The notes beneath the pieces are model-generated. The model made no database searches, had not been told where the DNA came from, and was given only the letters and a program-made list of their open reading frames with translations. From contig JBBELK010000376.1 in NCBI GenBank assembly GCA_037783545.1, positions 682,001 to 746,000 of the forward strand: DNA of 64,000 bases. Direction: 5' to 3'. This DNA is from Henricia sp. BOLD:AAB3569. Its lineage: Eukaryota; Echinodermata; Asteroidea; Spinulosida; Echinasteridae. This document shows, one piece after another, positions 10,001 to 19,146 of the stretch. The position numbers and the translations under genes were made by a program. Every line of letters starts with the position of its first letter. The first letter of the stretch is position 1.

Positions 10001-10943
10001 GGGTGATGGACTTTATGTGGGACTTTCCAAAGTCCCACCACGAGGCTAGATCTGGAAAGTCTCCTTTTTTAATTGTCCAATCAGCCCAGAAGTGGTTTAT
10101 AATGTCTTTGTAGTTGTCATCATCTAAGAGAGAGTTATTAAAATGCCAGTAAGCACTCCCTCTTTGAATTCGAGAGGGGAAAGTAAACGCAATACTGACA
10201 GCACTGTGATCGGAGAGAGAACAGGGAATAATAGACACAGAATTAACCGAGGGGCATAAGGAGGAAGGAATGTAAACACGATCTAACCTGGCTTTATAAA
10301 CACCCTGCACAGAGGCTGGGTAGTTATGAAACCAGGTGAACTCTTGTTTGTTGGGATTCAGTCTGCGCCAGGCATCACAAAGGGACAATGCATTGACAGC
10401 GCCCCTGAGAGCCATGACGACTTTGGGTCTACGCTCAACCAACGTACGCAGACGATCAACAAGAGGATTAAGACAACAATTGAAATCACCTCCTATTATG
10501 ACATTGTCACTGAAGCTGGAACTATGGTCCACAAAGGATTGAATGGCTTTAAGAGCAGTATCGTTATTTTGTGGAATTAAAGTATTGTAGAGGTGAAAAA
10601 CAGTATCTTGAAATTTAAATTTAGTGTAATGAATATAACCGGGGAAAATAGAAGAATGAGAGAGAACATCAATTTTGTTGGATTTTATGAGCGTGGTGAC
10701 TCCCGATCCGGGGGTGGGCCCGGGAGAACAGTGGGGGCTGTGGGACCATACGTTCCAGCACGAGTTTTGTTCTTTTAAAGTATATGTTTCTTGAAGGAAA
10801 ATAATATCAGGGCTATTACCAAGGGTATCAGTGAACATTTTGAGAGCAGTATTTTTTATGGGGGATAGGCATCCCCCCGTGTTAAGAGTGAGCAATGACA
10901 ATGTCATGACGCAGGCCAAAAACACACGCAAAGAAACCTCCAT
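7065..10943 (-). CDS. Tx1-type LINE ORF2: endonuclease/reverse transcriptase
   Basis: An intact 1292-residue ORF. The N-terminal apurinic-endonuclease domain shows FLQET (about residue 49), IIGGDFN (about 150), DRVYIPSSL and LSDHSAVS (about 244). The reverse transcriptase shows NWRPVSLSN (about 538), GIRQGCPLSG (about 669) and the catalytic YADD (about 711). The C-terminus has a CX2CX8HX4C knuckle (CGWCGE...HLFITC, about 1159), as in L1/Tx1 ORF2 proteins. It nicks the target and copies the LINE RNA there by target-primed reverse transcription. No stop or frameshift is visible, so this ORF could still be active. The likely start is Met1 at 10943; the ORF1 stop lies about 135 bp upstream. Confidence 0.95.
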   Translation of the reverse strand: MEVSLRVFLACVMTLSLLTLNTGGCLSPIKNTALKMFTDTLGNSPDIIFLQETYTLKEQNSCWNVWSHSPHCSPGPTPGSGVTTLIKSNKIDVLSHSSIFPGYIHYTKFKFQDTVFHLYNTLIPQNNDTALKAIQSFVDHSSSFSDNVIIGGDFNCCLNPLVDRLRTLVERRPKVVMALRGAVNALSLCDAWRRLNPNKQEFTWFHNYPASVQGVYKARLDRVYIPSSLCPSVNSVSIIPCSLSDHSAVSIAFTFPSRIQRGSAYWHFNNSLLDDDNYKDIINHFWADWTIKKGDFPDLASWWDFGKSHIKSITQMYSSKIARQKRQTLFQLNKKINDLQSAPDFTLEIRDALKGHRDNLNFLLKCEAEGALVRSRFKFTNETDTCSTFFFNLEKNNSASKHISRIRLATGQITDNPKEIKTHIHDFYQSLYTSTPTDKSALGELLIGLNQLDPADSEDLERPLSLQELDLAVRELGKNKTPGLDGLSSEFCQCFWPTLKNDFLAVLNASFSSGSLPHSLRRAVITLLPKKGDLADITNWRPVSLSNTDYKIFAKLLAGRLKQCIGSVDGPDQTYCVPGRSIYDNLNLIRDILFYFNANDLPLAVVNLDQKKAFDNVDHGYLFNTMRAMGFGDRFIRHIDILYGSAESLVKVGGSLTSPFPFEKGIRQGCPLSGLLYSIAIEPLINKLRLKLSPYSFHIPDTNSSVSVSAYADDVSLFITSDAGFNVAEEVYDLFSSASSACLNTRKSQGLWVGSWTGRKDNPLGFSWNSEGLAFLGVHLGNTNNYIKQNWIKCKEKLNKTLNSWFHRLYSLSFKGKVLIANQLAASKIFHCIAVLSPPDNVIRELQESLVNFVWSRKQHHLKKELLYQKPDNGGMGLARLQARIMTFRLRTIQRFLDLSPHPSFLLFRHFLRQYKKLGYDFQLFHFNTDPKFHSRLPCFYSDILRAWTASGARLETRPDNINHVINLPIASLLNDAADGDAMPPLRLKACGILLVRHLIDFNTALWIDARTFHFPLQGLRPPSLRLLEQDLHRIHLSLLQHFPTVFCVNGCRLPVSQLCALPPFPDTPVNFVFSSIQNGLSAPSKVIYNIFNTSSSPLSSHWHENGFLNPGTSIQWKQLYHLHSTKKEDDVQFKLFHNILPSLAVLSHIIPDRSASCGWCGEPGSIKHLFITCPAIQPILTTLHQMLSRLLPSTQLNFDLYWALIPHAKSRSKETVRLSNSLISCKNTIYFLYHTSHFVDPLIIWKHNLKFKILINFSFYKSINNLPRFHQKWSINNAIFEYNNGMMTWLI

Positions 10944-11078
10944 ATTAAAGGAAATGAGAAAAGACAGTGATATTAACGATCAAGAGATTTTAAGAGTGTA
11001 CCTATCCTCTTCTGCATGGGCTTACCGATAGGGGCGTGGTTTTTTAGAGGTTTGAGTTGTTTTACCAGTCCATGGATG

Positions 11079-12747
11079 TTAGACGTGAATTTCTTTGCAA
11101 ACTGGACTGTTTTTTTGTTTACCCTTCACCAAGACAATAAATTTTATGAGATCTTCCGACGACAGGGGGCCACGGGATGTAGGGAGGATATCAGACGTCA
11201 GATCATCTTCCGCCTGAGTATCCTCCCATTGCATAGAGTCGGTGTCGGTGTTCTGACCGCCGGGAGTCGAAAGTACGGAAGTCTGTGAGAGAGGCATGGG
11301 AGAGGAAACAGATGGACCAGGAGTGTCAGTGGAGGGGGCGGAGGTGGGTGGGGCGGGAACAGGGGTAATTGATGGAGCTGAAGTGGGTGGGGCTGAGGTG
11401 GGTGGGGCTAGAGTAGGATGGACTGGAGTGGGTTGTGCTGGAATGGGAGGGGCATTGGCCACACGAGGAGAAGGAGCGGGTGAAGAAACCGGTGTCTGGG
11501 CCTCGAGGGCCTGGGAGAGAGAAGGAGATTGTGACGAACTAGGGCTCATGGCTGTCTTAGCCATTTTGTGAACAGGAGAGGTAGATTTGAGGGGAGTCAG
11601 TTTGAAGGGAACAGGGGGCGATTTGGGTGGGGGGGGTTCTTGCGTTTAGTCAAGACTTCAGAAAATGTTCTGTGAGGAGCAGGGGGAGAGCCGAAGTTTG
11701 TCACATTCTCATTTGTCGTTGAACTGGAGGAGGAGGGTTGGGACGGGGTTGTGACCCCGCGGGTTACACCCGCATCGACCACGGAGCCGGACGACGAGTT
11801 CGGTGCGCCAGAATTGGCAGCACCGTTCGCTCCCGAGGCACAAGCCGGGGCTGACCCGCCTTTCCTACCAGGGTGGTTAGACGGGCCGGGGGCGGGCGCA
11901 GCCGCGCGGGGAGGTTTGGGTGGGGGTGCTTTGGGAGGGGTGGTGGCAGAAGAGATGGGATTGTTGGGTTTAGACAATTTGGGTGGGTGTTTGTGGTCAG
12001 ATTTTTTGTTTTTTCCGTGCATGAATACGGGTGGTGGGTTTAGAGGATTGTCTACGGTGGGGTCCGGTTGTTTTTCAGGGTTGGAAGGGTGTTTCTTGCA
12101 GTTTTTCCTTACGTGCCCGAACTCCCGGCAGAGGAAACACCGAACCGACTCAGTTGTTAGGAAAACACGATAGTTGGCTCCAGAAAATGTAAAATTTATG
12201 TGGTCGGGGGATTAATGTTAGGATTAAGAAGGATCTGGACCTGTCGTCGGAAGCTCATTATGTTTAATTGTTTCTTGTTTTTAATTCCCAGGGGGATCGG
12301 ACGGATCTGCGACACCACCTTGCAAAAGGATGATAGTTGGGCCGCAATGACTCCGTTCGGGATTTCTGGGTATACGTTTGAGAGTGTTAGCCGGGTAGTA
12401 GGGCGATTGAGTGGTGTAAGCTCGATAAAGCCGCCATCGTAGGCGAGTCCTGTGTGGACTGCGTCGATGACTTCTGTTCTCGAGCTTAAGTAAAAAGCAA
12501 TTCTGCCATTAGAAATCCTTGACGCGGAGACAATAGATTGTTGTGGTAGTTGGTCTGCAAAGGAGTTCATGTAATCCTGAACGGAGACATTGTCGACCGC
12601 ATGGAAAAACACTCCATTGTTCCTGGTGACCCCTTGAAAGGGCTCGTCACCGGGAACAATGGGGCCAGCAGAGCAAGACGCGGTACTGCTTGTCTGGCCA
12701 TGCATGGCTGGTTGCGCTTGGCTGACCTTAATGGTCAGCCATAGCAA
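11079..12747 (-). pseudogene. Tx1-type LINE ORF1 with two frameshifts
   Basis: Three overlapping frames read as one RNA-binding protein of about 555 residues: an RRM-like N-terminal part (12747 to about 12205), a CCHC knuckle (CFLCREFGHVRKNC, coded near 12100-12145), then Pro/Ala/Ser/Thr-rich sequence ending at 11079. Frame changes are near 12205 (a run of five G on the + strand) and between about 11600 and 11640. Both lie at homopolymer runs, so sequencing error is an alternative to true decay. The family's ORF1 coats LINE RNA. Met15 (12705) is an alternative start. Confidence 0.8.
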
Positions 12748-12930
12748 TAAACCTAAGAAATATACAATATTTTAACTACAAAATACACCAAAATTACTAA
12801 ACCTGACAATTCGAGGGCGGTCCAGCAGAATCAGTGTATAATGTCGGTCACAATGATATAAAATTTGTGACCATAATACGCTCAAAAACGAAGTTTTCTT
12901 ACGATTCCCGGAGCTCGATGTAAAACACGA
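12748..12930 (-). other. Tx1 LINE 5' UTR
   Basis: 183 bp between the 5' target duplication and ORF1. No internal motif recognised. Confidence 0.7.
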
Positions 12931-12950
12931 CCTTTGGGTTGCCACAAAGA
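12931..12950. repeat. Target-site duplication, 5' side of Tx1 LINE
   Basis: Identical to 5933-5952 over 20 bp. From here the array spacer continues unbroken. Confidence 0.95.
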
Positions 12951-13064
12951 GCGCAGCTGTAAAGGTGGTCTTGGCTGAGCTTTATAACCTAGCCAGCATA
13001 AAGTTAGGGACGATATTTTATTTGTCATCGTTGGAATCATTGCCACTGACTTGTTTTATCGAAG

Positions 13065-13145
13065 GTCGCGGTGGCCGAGTGGTTAAGGCGTTGGACTTGA
13101 AATCAAATGGGATGTTCCGCGTAGGTTCGAATACTGCCCACGACG
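13065..13145 (+). tRNA. tRNA-Ser(UGA)-like, core type
   Basis: 81 nt with a long variable arm, A box TGGCCGAGTGG and anticodon TGA. It carries the three core-array defects: a C-A pair in the acceptor stem (GTCGCGG/CCACGAC), TTGGA/TCAAA in the anticodon stem, and ACTGC in place of CCTGC in the T stem. Confidence 0.65.
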
Positions 13146-13227
13146 ATTTGTTGAAGGGTCTTCTGTTTTTTTGTCGGGTAAGGTATTTGAGAAAAGTTCA
13201 TGAGAATATATTTTGAACTGCTCACTG

Positions 13228-13530
13228 GCTGGGCGTTGTGGCGTGCGCCTGTAATCCAGCCACTTTGGAAGCCGCGGTTGGTGGATCGCATGAGTTCGGG
13301 AGTCCCTGTGGGTTTGTTTCTACTGTGACGATCGAGTGTCCACGCTGAGCTCGGCATCGGCATGGTCAATCTGGCGAAGGCCCGGGTGACCAGGTTGACT
13401 GAGGAGGGGCGAACCGGTCCAGGGCGGAAACGCAGCAGACAAAAGTCCCCGTGTGGAGCAGCAGCGGGACCGCACTCGAGAACAGTAGTCTACTCGCAAC
13501 CCGGACAATAAGGTGAGACCCAACTCTTTT
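13228..13530 (+). ncRNA. 7SL: 7SL RNA copy
   Basis: Full length. Private changes: gatcgagtgt where other copies and vertebrate 7SL have gatcgggtgt, and gccgcggttgg. Last unit before the first short unit. Confidence 0.92.
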
Positions 13531-13763
13531 CTTGTTTTCGTTCTCTCAGAAAAAAAGGAGCGAATACTTCCCAACGAGGCCGCCTTTGGGTTGCCACAAA
13601 GAGCGCAGCTGTAAAGGTGGTCTTGGCTGAGCTTTATAACCTAGCCAGCATAAAGTTTGGGCACTGTTAGGGACGATATTTTATTTGTCATCGTTGGAAT
13701 CATTACTGATATTGCAGTCTTGTAAACTAGTGTTGATGCTGCCACTGACTTGTTTTATCGAAC

Positions 13764-13844
13764 GTCGCGGTGGCCGAGTGGTTAAGGCGTTGGACTTGAA
13801 ATCAAATGGAATGTTCCGCGTAGGTTCGAATACTGCCCACGACT
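13764..13844 (+). tRNA. tRNA-Ser(UGA)-like
   Basis: Core-type defects plus aatggaatg in the variable arm. The base after the acceptor stem is T rather than the usual G. Confidence 0.6.
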
Positions 13845-13934
13845 GTTTGTGATTTGTTGAAGGGTCTTCTGTTTTTTTTGTCGGGTAAGGTATTTGAGAA
13901 AAGTTCATGAGAATATATTTTCAACTGCTCACTG

Positions 13935-14043
13935 GCTGGGCGTTGTGGCGTTCGCCTGTAATCCAGCCACTTTGGAAGCCGGGGTTGGTGGATCGCATGA
14001 GTTCGGGAGTCCCTGTGGGTTTGTTTCTACTGTGACGATCGGG
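13935..14043 (+). pseudogene. 7SL 5'-domain stub (109 nt)
   Basis: Normal 7SL start and 5' (Alu-type) domain up to gatcggg, then direct fusion to the spacer at atggaatcatt. The S domain, 3' domain and terminator are gone. The next tRNA follows 70 bp later, so a transcript started here would run into that tRNA. Confidence 0.88.
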
Positions 14044-14113
14044 ATGGAATCATTACTGATATTGCAGTCTTGTAAACTAGTGTTGATGCTGCCACTGACT
14101 TGTTTTATCGAAG

Positions 14114-14194
14114 GTCGCGGTGGCCGAGTGGTTAAGGCGTTGGATTTGAAATCAAATGGGATGTTCCGCATAGGTTCGAATATTGCCCACGACG
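14114..14194 (+). tRNA. tRNA-Ser(UGA)-like, stub-linked type
   Basis: Shares ggatttgaaatc, gcatagg and aatattgcc with the copies at 17967, 20429 and 23585; the last two features break or weaken the T stem. Always follows a 7SL stub. Confidence 0.6.
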
Positions 14195-14284
14195 GTTTGT
14201 GATTTGTTGAAGGGTCTTCTGTTTTTTTTGTCGGGTAAGGTATTTGAGAAAAGTTCATGAGAATATATTTTCAACTGCTCACTG

Positions 14285-14587
14285 GCTGGGCGTTGTGGCG
14301 TGCGCCTGTAATCCAGCCACTTTGGAAACCGGGGTTGGTGGATCACATGAGTTCGGGAGTCCCTGTGGGTTTGTTTCTACTGTGACGATCGGGTGTCCAC
14401 GCTGAGCTCGGCATCGGCATGGTCAATCTGGCGAAGGCCCGGGTGACCAGGTTGACTGAGGAGGGGCGAACCGGTCCAGGGCGGAAACGCAGCAGACAAA
14501 AGTCCCCGTGTGGAGCAGCAGCGGGACCGCACTCGAGAACAGTAGTCTACGCGCAACCCGGACAATAAGGTGAGACCCAACTCTTTT
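14285..14587 (+). ncRNA. 7SL: 7SL RNA copy
   Basis: Full length. Subtype with gaaaccggg, gatcacatg and ctacgcgcaaccc, shared with 18138, 20600 and 23756. Confidence 0.92.
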
Positions 14588-14818
14588 CTTGTTTTCGTTC
14601 TCTCAGAAAAAGGAGCGAATACTTCCCAACGAGGCCGCCTTTGGGTTGCCACAAAGAGCGCAGCTGTAAAGGTGGTCTTGGCTAACTTTATAACCTAGCA
14701 AGCATAACGTTTGGCCACTGTTGGAGACGATATTTTATTTGTCATCGTTGGAATCATTACTGATATTGCAGTCTTGTAAACTATGTGTTGATGCTGCCAC
14801 TGACTTGTTTTATCGAAG

Positions 14819-14900
14819 GTCGCGGTGGCCGAATGGTTAAAGGCGTTGGACTTGAAATCAAATGGGATGTTCCGTGTAGGTTCGAATACTGCCCACGACA
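14819..14900 (+). tRNA. tRNA-Ser(UGA)-like, 82-nt type
   Basis: One extra A in the D loop (ggttaaaggcg), A box changed to GGCCGAATGG, and final base A instead of G. Same subtype at 18672, 21134 and 24289. Confidence 0.55.
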
Positions 14901-14990
14901 GTTTGTGATTTGTTGAAGGGTCTTCTGGTTTTTTTGTCGGGTAAGGTATTTGAGAAAAGTTCATGAGAATATATCTTCAAATGCTCACTG

Positions 14991-15293
14991 GCTGGGCGTT
15001 GTGGCGTGCGCCTGTAATCCAGCCACTTTGGAAGCCGGGGTTGGTGGATCGCATGAGTTCGGGAGTCCCTGTGGGTTTGTTTCTACTGTGACGATCGGGT
15101 GTCCACGCTGATCTCGGCATCGGCATTGTCAAGCTGGCGAAGGCCGGGGTGACCAGGTTGACTGGGGAGGGGCGAACCGGTCCAGGGCGGAAACGCAGCA
15201 GACAAAAGTCCCCGTGTGGAGCAGCAGCGGGACCGCACTCGAGAACAGTAGTCTACTCGCAACCCGGACAATAAGGTGAGACCCAACTCTTTT
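14991..15293 (+). ncRNA. 7SL: 7SL RNA copy
   Basis: Full length. Subtype with cattgtcaagctgg in helix 6, which alters the pairing with tgacc. Shared with 18844 and 21306. Confidence 0.92.
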
Positions 15294-15525
15294 CTTGTTT
15301 TCGTTCTCTCAGAAAAAAGGAGCGAATACTTCCCAACGAGGCCGCCTTTGGGTTGCCACAAAGAGCGCAGCTGTAAAGGTGGTCTTGGCTGAGCTTTATA
15401 ACCTAGCCAGCATAAAGTTTGGGCACTGTTAGGGACGATATTTTATTTGTCATCGTTGGAATCATTACTGATATTGCAGTCTTGTAAACTAGTGTTGATG
15501 CTGCCACTGACTTGTTTTATCGAAG

Positions 15526-15606
15526 GTCGCGGTGGCCGAGTGGTTAAGGCGTTGGACTTGAAATCAAATGAGATGTTCCGCGTAGGTTCGAATACTGCCC
15601 ACGACG
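15526..15606 (+). tRNA. tRNA-Ser(UGA)-like
   Basis: Core-type with aatgagatg in the variable arm. Confidence 0.62.
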
Positions 15607-15695
15607 GTTTGTGATTTGTTGAAGGGTCTTCTGTTTTTTTGTTGGGTAAGGTATTTGAGAAAAGTTCATGAGAAAATATTTTCAACTGCTCACTG

Positions 15696-15997
15696 GCTGG
15701 GCGTTGTGGCGTGCGCCTGTAATCCAGCCACTTTGGAAGCCGGGGTTGGTGGATCGCATGAGTTCGGGAGTCCCTGTGGGTTTGTTTCTACTGTGACGAT
15801 CGGGTGTCCACGCTGATCTCGGCATCGGCATGGTCAATCTGGCGAAGGCCGGGGTGACCAGGTTGACTGGGGAGGGGCTAACCTGTCCAGGGCGGAAACG
15901 CAGCAGACAAAAGTCCCCGTGTGGACAGCAGCGGGACCGCACTCGAGAACAGTAGTCTACTCGCAACCCGGACAATAAGGTGAGACCCAACTCTTTT
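15696..15997 (+). ncRNA. 7SL: 7SL RNA copy
   Basis: 302 nt with gctaacctgtccag and the shorter gtgtggacagcag. Upstream TATA-like run is aaaatatttt rather than aatatatttt. Confidence 0.9.
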
Positions 15998-16228
15998 CTT
16001 GTTTTCGTTCTCTCAGAAAAAGGAGCGAATACTTCCCAACGAGGCCGCCTTTGGGTTGCCACAAAGAGCGCAGCTGTAAAGGTGGTCTTGGCTGAACTTT
16101 ATAACCTAGCAAGCATAAAGTTTGGCCACTGTTGGAGGCGATATTTTATTTGTCATCGTTGGAATCATTACTGATATTGTAGTCTTGTAAACTAGTGTTG
16201 ATGCTGCCACTGACTTGTTTTATCGAAG

Positions 16229-16309
16229 GTCGCGGTGGCCGAGTGGTTAAGGCGTTGGACTTGAAATCAAATGGGATGTTCCGCGTAGGTTCGAATACTG
16301 CCCACGACG
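16229..16309 (+). tRNA. tRNA-Ser(UGA)-like, core type
   Basis: Matches the core consensus, with the three shared stem defects. Followed by a shorter link (cgatttgttg). Confidence 0.65.
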
Positions 16310-16329
16310 ATTTGTTGAAGGGTCTTCTG

Positions 16330-16338
16330 TTTTTTTTT
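16330..16338 (+). terminator. Pol III-type T-run after tRNA (representative)
   Basis: Nine T, 21 bp after the tRNA; a T7-T9 run is present at this place in most units. It should end RNA polymerase III transcription from the tRNA before it reaches the 7SL start. Confidence 0.65.
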
Positions 16339-16370
16339 GTCGGGTAAGGTATTTGAAAAAAGTTCATGAG

Positions 16371-16380
16371 AATATATTTT
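16371..16380 (+). promoter_or_regulatory. TATA-like box before 7SL (representative)
   Basis: aatatatttt lies 14-23 bp before the 7SL start in nearly all units. TATA-like elements occur before some Pol III genes; the spacing is slightly short of the usual -25 to -30, so the assignment is tentative. Confidence 0.4.
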
Positions 16381-16393
16381 CAACTGCTCACTG

Positions 16394-16696
16394 GCTGGGC
16401 GTTGTGGCGTGCGCCTGTAATCCAGCCACTTTGGAAGCCGGGGTTGGTGGATCGCATGAGTTCGGGAGTCCCTGTGGGTTTGTTTCTACTGTGACGATCG
16501 GGTGTCCACGCTGATCTCGGCATCGGCATGGTCAATCTGGCGAAGGCCGGGGTGACCAGGTTGACTGGGGAGGGGCGAACCGGTCCAGGGCGGAAACGCA
16601 GCAGACAAAAGTCCCCGTGTGGAGCAGCAGCGGGACCGCACTCGAGAACAGTAGTCTACTCGCAACCCGGACAATAAGGTGAGACCCAACTCTTTT
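16394..16696 (+). ncRNA. 7SL: 7SL RNA copy, consensus-like (reference copy)
   Basis: 303 nt. 7SL RNA is the scaffold of the signal recognition particle, which pauses ribosomes and brings them to the ER. Seen here: a 5' domain starting gctgggcgttgtggcg with TGTAATCC (the SRP9/14-binding U-turn); the hinge gatcgggtgtcc, identical to vertebrate 7SL; helix 6 as ggtcaatctggc-GAAG-gccggggtgacc, a GNAR tetraloop for SRP19; helix 8 with cGGAAacg and the AGCAG internal loop for SRP54; 3' strand gagacccaactctttt ending in T4. The S domain is complete, so this is not an Alu-like SINE. Length and motif order match animal 7SL. No disabling change is visible. Confidence 0.95.
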
Positions 16697-16917
16697 CTTG
16701 TTTTCGTTCTCTCAGAAAAAAGGAGCGAATACTTCCCAACGAGACCGCCTTTGGGTTGCCACAAAGAGCGCAGCTGTAAAGGTGGTCTTGGCTGAGCTTT
16801 ATAACCTAGCCAGCATAAAGTTAGGGACGATATTTTATTTGTCATCGTTGGAATCTTTACTGATATTGCAGTCTTGTAAACTAGTGTTGATGCTGCCACT
16901 GACTTGTTTTATCGAAG

Positions 16918-16998
16918 GTCGCGGTGGCCGAGTGGTTAAGGCGTTGGACTTGATATCAAATGGGATGTCCCGCGTAGGTTCACATACTGCCCACGACG
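16918..16998 (+). tRNA. tRNA-Ser(UGA)-like, B-box variant
   Basis: Anticodon loop CTTGATA and T arm aggttcacatactg, which damages the B box. Shared with 22537; 27445 has the same T-arm change. Confidence 0.55.
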
Positions 16999-17087
16999 TT
17001 TTGTGATTTGTTGAACGGTCTTCTGTTTTTTTGTCGGGTAAGGTATTTGAGAAAAGTTCATGAGAATATATTTTCAACTGCTCACTG

Positions 17088-17389
17088 GCTGGGCGTTGTG
17101 GCGTGCGCCTGTAATCCAGCCACTTTGGAAGCCGGGGTTGGTGGATCGCATGAGTTCGGGAGTCCCTGTGGGTTTGTTTCTACTGTGACGATCGGGTGTC
17201 CACGCTGATCTCGGCATCGGCATGGTCAATCTGGCGAAGGCCCGGGTGACCAGGTTGACTGGGGAGGGGCGAACCGGTCCAGGCGGAAACGCAGCAGACA
17301 AAAGTCCCCGTGTGGAGCAGCAGCGGGACCGCACTCGAGAACAGTAGTCTACTCGCAACCCGGACAATAAGGTGAGACCCAACTCTTTT
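17088..17389 (+). ncRNA. 7SL: 7SL RNA copy, helix-8 deletion
   Basis: 302 nt. One G is missing in helix 8 (ccaggcgg for ccagggcgg), which may weaken the SRP54 site. The same lesion occurs at 22707. Confidence 0.9.
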
Positions 17390-17622
17390 CTTGTTTTCGT
17401 TGTCTCAGAAAAAAAGGAGCGAATACTTCCCAACGAGGCTGCCTTTGGGTTGCCACAAAGAGCGCAGCTGTAAAGGTGGTCTTGGCTGAGCTTCATAACC
17501 TAGCAAGCATAAAGTTTGGCCACTGTTGGGGACGATATTTTATTTGTCATCGTTGAAATCATTACTGATATTGCAGTCTTGTAAACTAGTGTTGATGCTG
17601 CCACTGACTTGTTTTATCGAAG

Positions 17623-17703
17623 GTCGCGGTGGCCGAGTGGTTAAGGCGTTGGACTTGAAATCAAATGGGATGTTCCGCGTAGGTTCGAATACTGCCCACG
17701 ACG
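17623..17703 (+). tRNA. tRNA-Ser(UGA)-like, core type
   Basis: Core consensus with the three shared stem defects; lies upstream of a 7SL stub. Confidence 0.65.
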
Positions 17704-17787
17704 ATTTGTTGAAGGGTCTTCTGTTTTTTTTTGTCGGGTAAGGTATTTGAGAAAAGTTCATGAGAATATATTTTCAACTGCTCACTG

Positions 17788-17896
17788 GCTGGGCGTTGTG
17801 GTGTTCGCCTGTAATCCAGCCACTTTGGAAGCCGGGGTTGGTGGATCGCATGAGTTCGGGAGTCCCTGTGGGTTTGTTTCTACTGTGACGATCGGG
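17788..17896 (+). pseudogene. 7SL 5'-domain stub
   Basis: Same junction (gatcggg/atggaatc) as the stub at 13935; carries the change tggtgttcgcc. Confidence 0.88.
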
Positions 17897-17966
17897 ATGG
17901 AATCATTACTGATATTGCAGTCTTGTAAACTAGTGTTGATGCTGCCACTGACTTGTTTTATCGAAG

Positions 17967-18047
17967 GTCGCGGTGGCCGAGTGGTTAAGGCGTTGGATTT
18001 GAAATCAAATGGGATGTTCCGCATAGGTTCGAATATTGCCCACGACG
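17967..18047 (+). tRNA. tRNA-Ser(UGA)-like, stub-linked type
   Basis: As 14114 (ggatttg, gcatagg, aatattg). 3853 bp downstream of it with colinear neighbours. Confidence 0.6.
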
Positions 18048-18137
18048 GTTTGTGATTTGTTGAAGGGTCTGCTGTTTTTTTTGTCGGGTAAGGTATTTGA
18101 GAAAAGTTCATGAGAATATATTTCCAACTGCTCACTG

Positions 18138-18440
18138 GCTGGGCGTTGTGGCGTGCGCCTGTAATCCAGCCACTTTGGAAACCGGGGTTGGTGGATCACA
18201 TGAGTTCGGGAGTCCCTGTGGGTTTGTTTCTACTGTGACGATCGGGTGTCCACGCTGAGCTCGGCATCGGCATGGTCAATCTGGCGAAGGCCCGGGTGAC
18301 CAGGTTGACTGAGGAGGGGCGAACCGGTCCAGGGCGGAAACGCAGCAGACAAAAGTCCCCGTGTGGAGCAGCAGCGGGACCGCACTCGAGAACAGTAGTC
18401 TACGCGCAACCCGGACAATAAGGTGAGACCCAACTCTTTT
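18138..18440 (+). ncRNA. 7SL: 7SL RNA copy
   Basis: Full length; subtype of 14285 (gaaaccggg, gatcacatg, ctacgcgca). Confidence 0.92.
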
Positions 18441-18671
18441 CTTGTTTTCGTTCTCTCAGAAAAAGGAGCGAATACTTCCCAACGAGGCCGCCTTTGGGTT
18501 GCCACAAAGAGCGCAGCTGTAAAGGTGGTCTTGGCTAACTTTATAACCTAGCAAGCATAACGTTTGGCCACTGTTGGAGACGATATTTTATTTGTCATCG
18601 TTGGAATCATTACTGATATTGCAGTCTTGTAAACTATGTGTTGATGCTGCCACTGACTTGTTTTATCGAAG

Positions 18672-18753
18672 GTCGCGGTGGCCGAATGGTTAAAGGCGTT
18701 GGACTTGAAATCAAATGGGATGTTCCGTGTAGGTTCGAATACTGCCCACGACA
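18672..18753 (+). tRNA. tRNA-Ser(UGA)-like, 82-nt type
   Basis: As 14819: extra A in the D loop and altered A box. Confidence 0.55.
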
Positions 18754-18843
18754 GTTTGTGATTTGTTGAAGGGTCTTCTGGTTTTTTTGTCGGGTAAGGT
18801 ATTTGAGAAAAGTTCATGAGAATATATCTTCAAATGCTCACTG

Positions 18844-19146
18844 GCTGGGCGTTGTGGCGTGCGCCTGTAATCCAGCCACTTTGGAAGCCGGGGTTGGTGG
18901 ATCGCATGAGTTCGGGAGTCCCTGTGGGTTTGTTTCTACTGTGACGATCGGGTGTCCACGCTGATCTCGGCATCGGCATTGTCAAGCTGGCGAAGGCCGG
19001 GGTGACCAGGTTGACTGGGGAGGGGCGAACCGGTCCAGGGCGGAAACGCAGCAGACAAAAGTCCCCGTGTGGAGCAGCAGCGGGACCGCACTCGAGAACA
19101 GTAGTCTACTCGCAACCCGGACAATAAGGTGAGACCCAACTCTTTT
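18844..19146 (+). ncRNA. 7SL: 7SL RNA copy
   Basis: Full length; subtype of 14991 (cattgtcaagctgg). Confidence 0.92.

Larger units (their letters stand above)
5953..12930 (-). mobile_element. Tx1-type (L1-group) non-LTR retrotransposon
   Basis: 6978 bp flanked by the perfect 20-bp duplication. Read on the minus strand it has a 183-bp 5' UTR, ORF1 (RRM-like region, CCHC knuckle, Pro-rich tail), an intact ORF2 (apurinic endonuclease, reverse transcriptase, C-terminal CCHC), a 3' UTR with direct repeats, and an A-rich 3' end (5953-5960). Long target duplications are typical of Tx1-clade elements, several of which insert specifically in multicopy RNA genes. It appears full length and fairly recent. 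Confidence 0.93.

Noticed and set aside
16670-16720. A splice-donor-like aataag/gtgag and acceptor-like ttctctcag about 40 bp apart at each 7SL 3' end
   Set aside because: The gtgag is part of the conserved 7SL 3' strand, and an intron of about 41 nt is too short for normal animal splicing.
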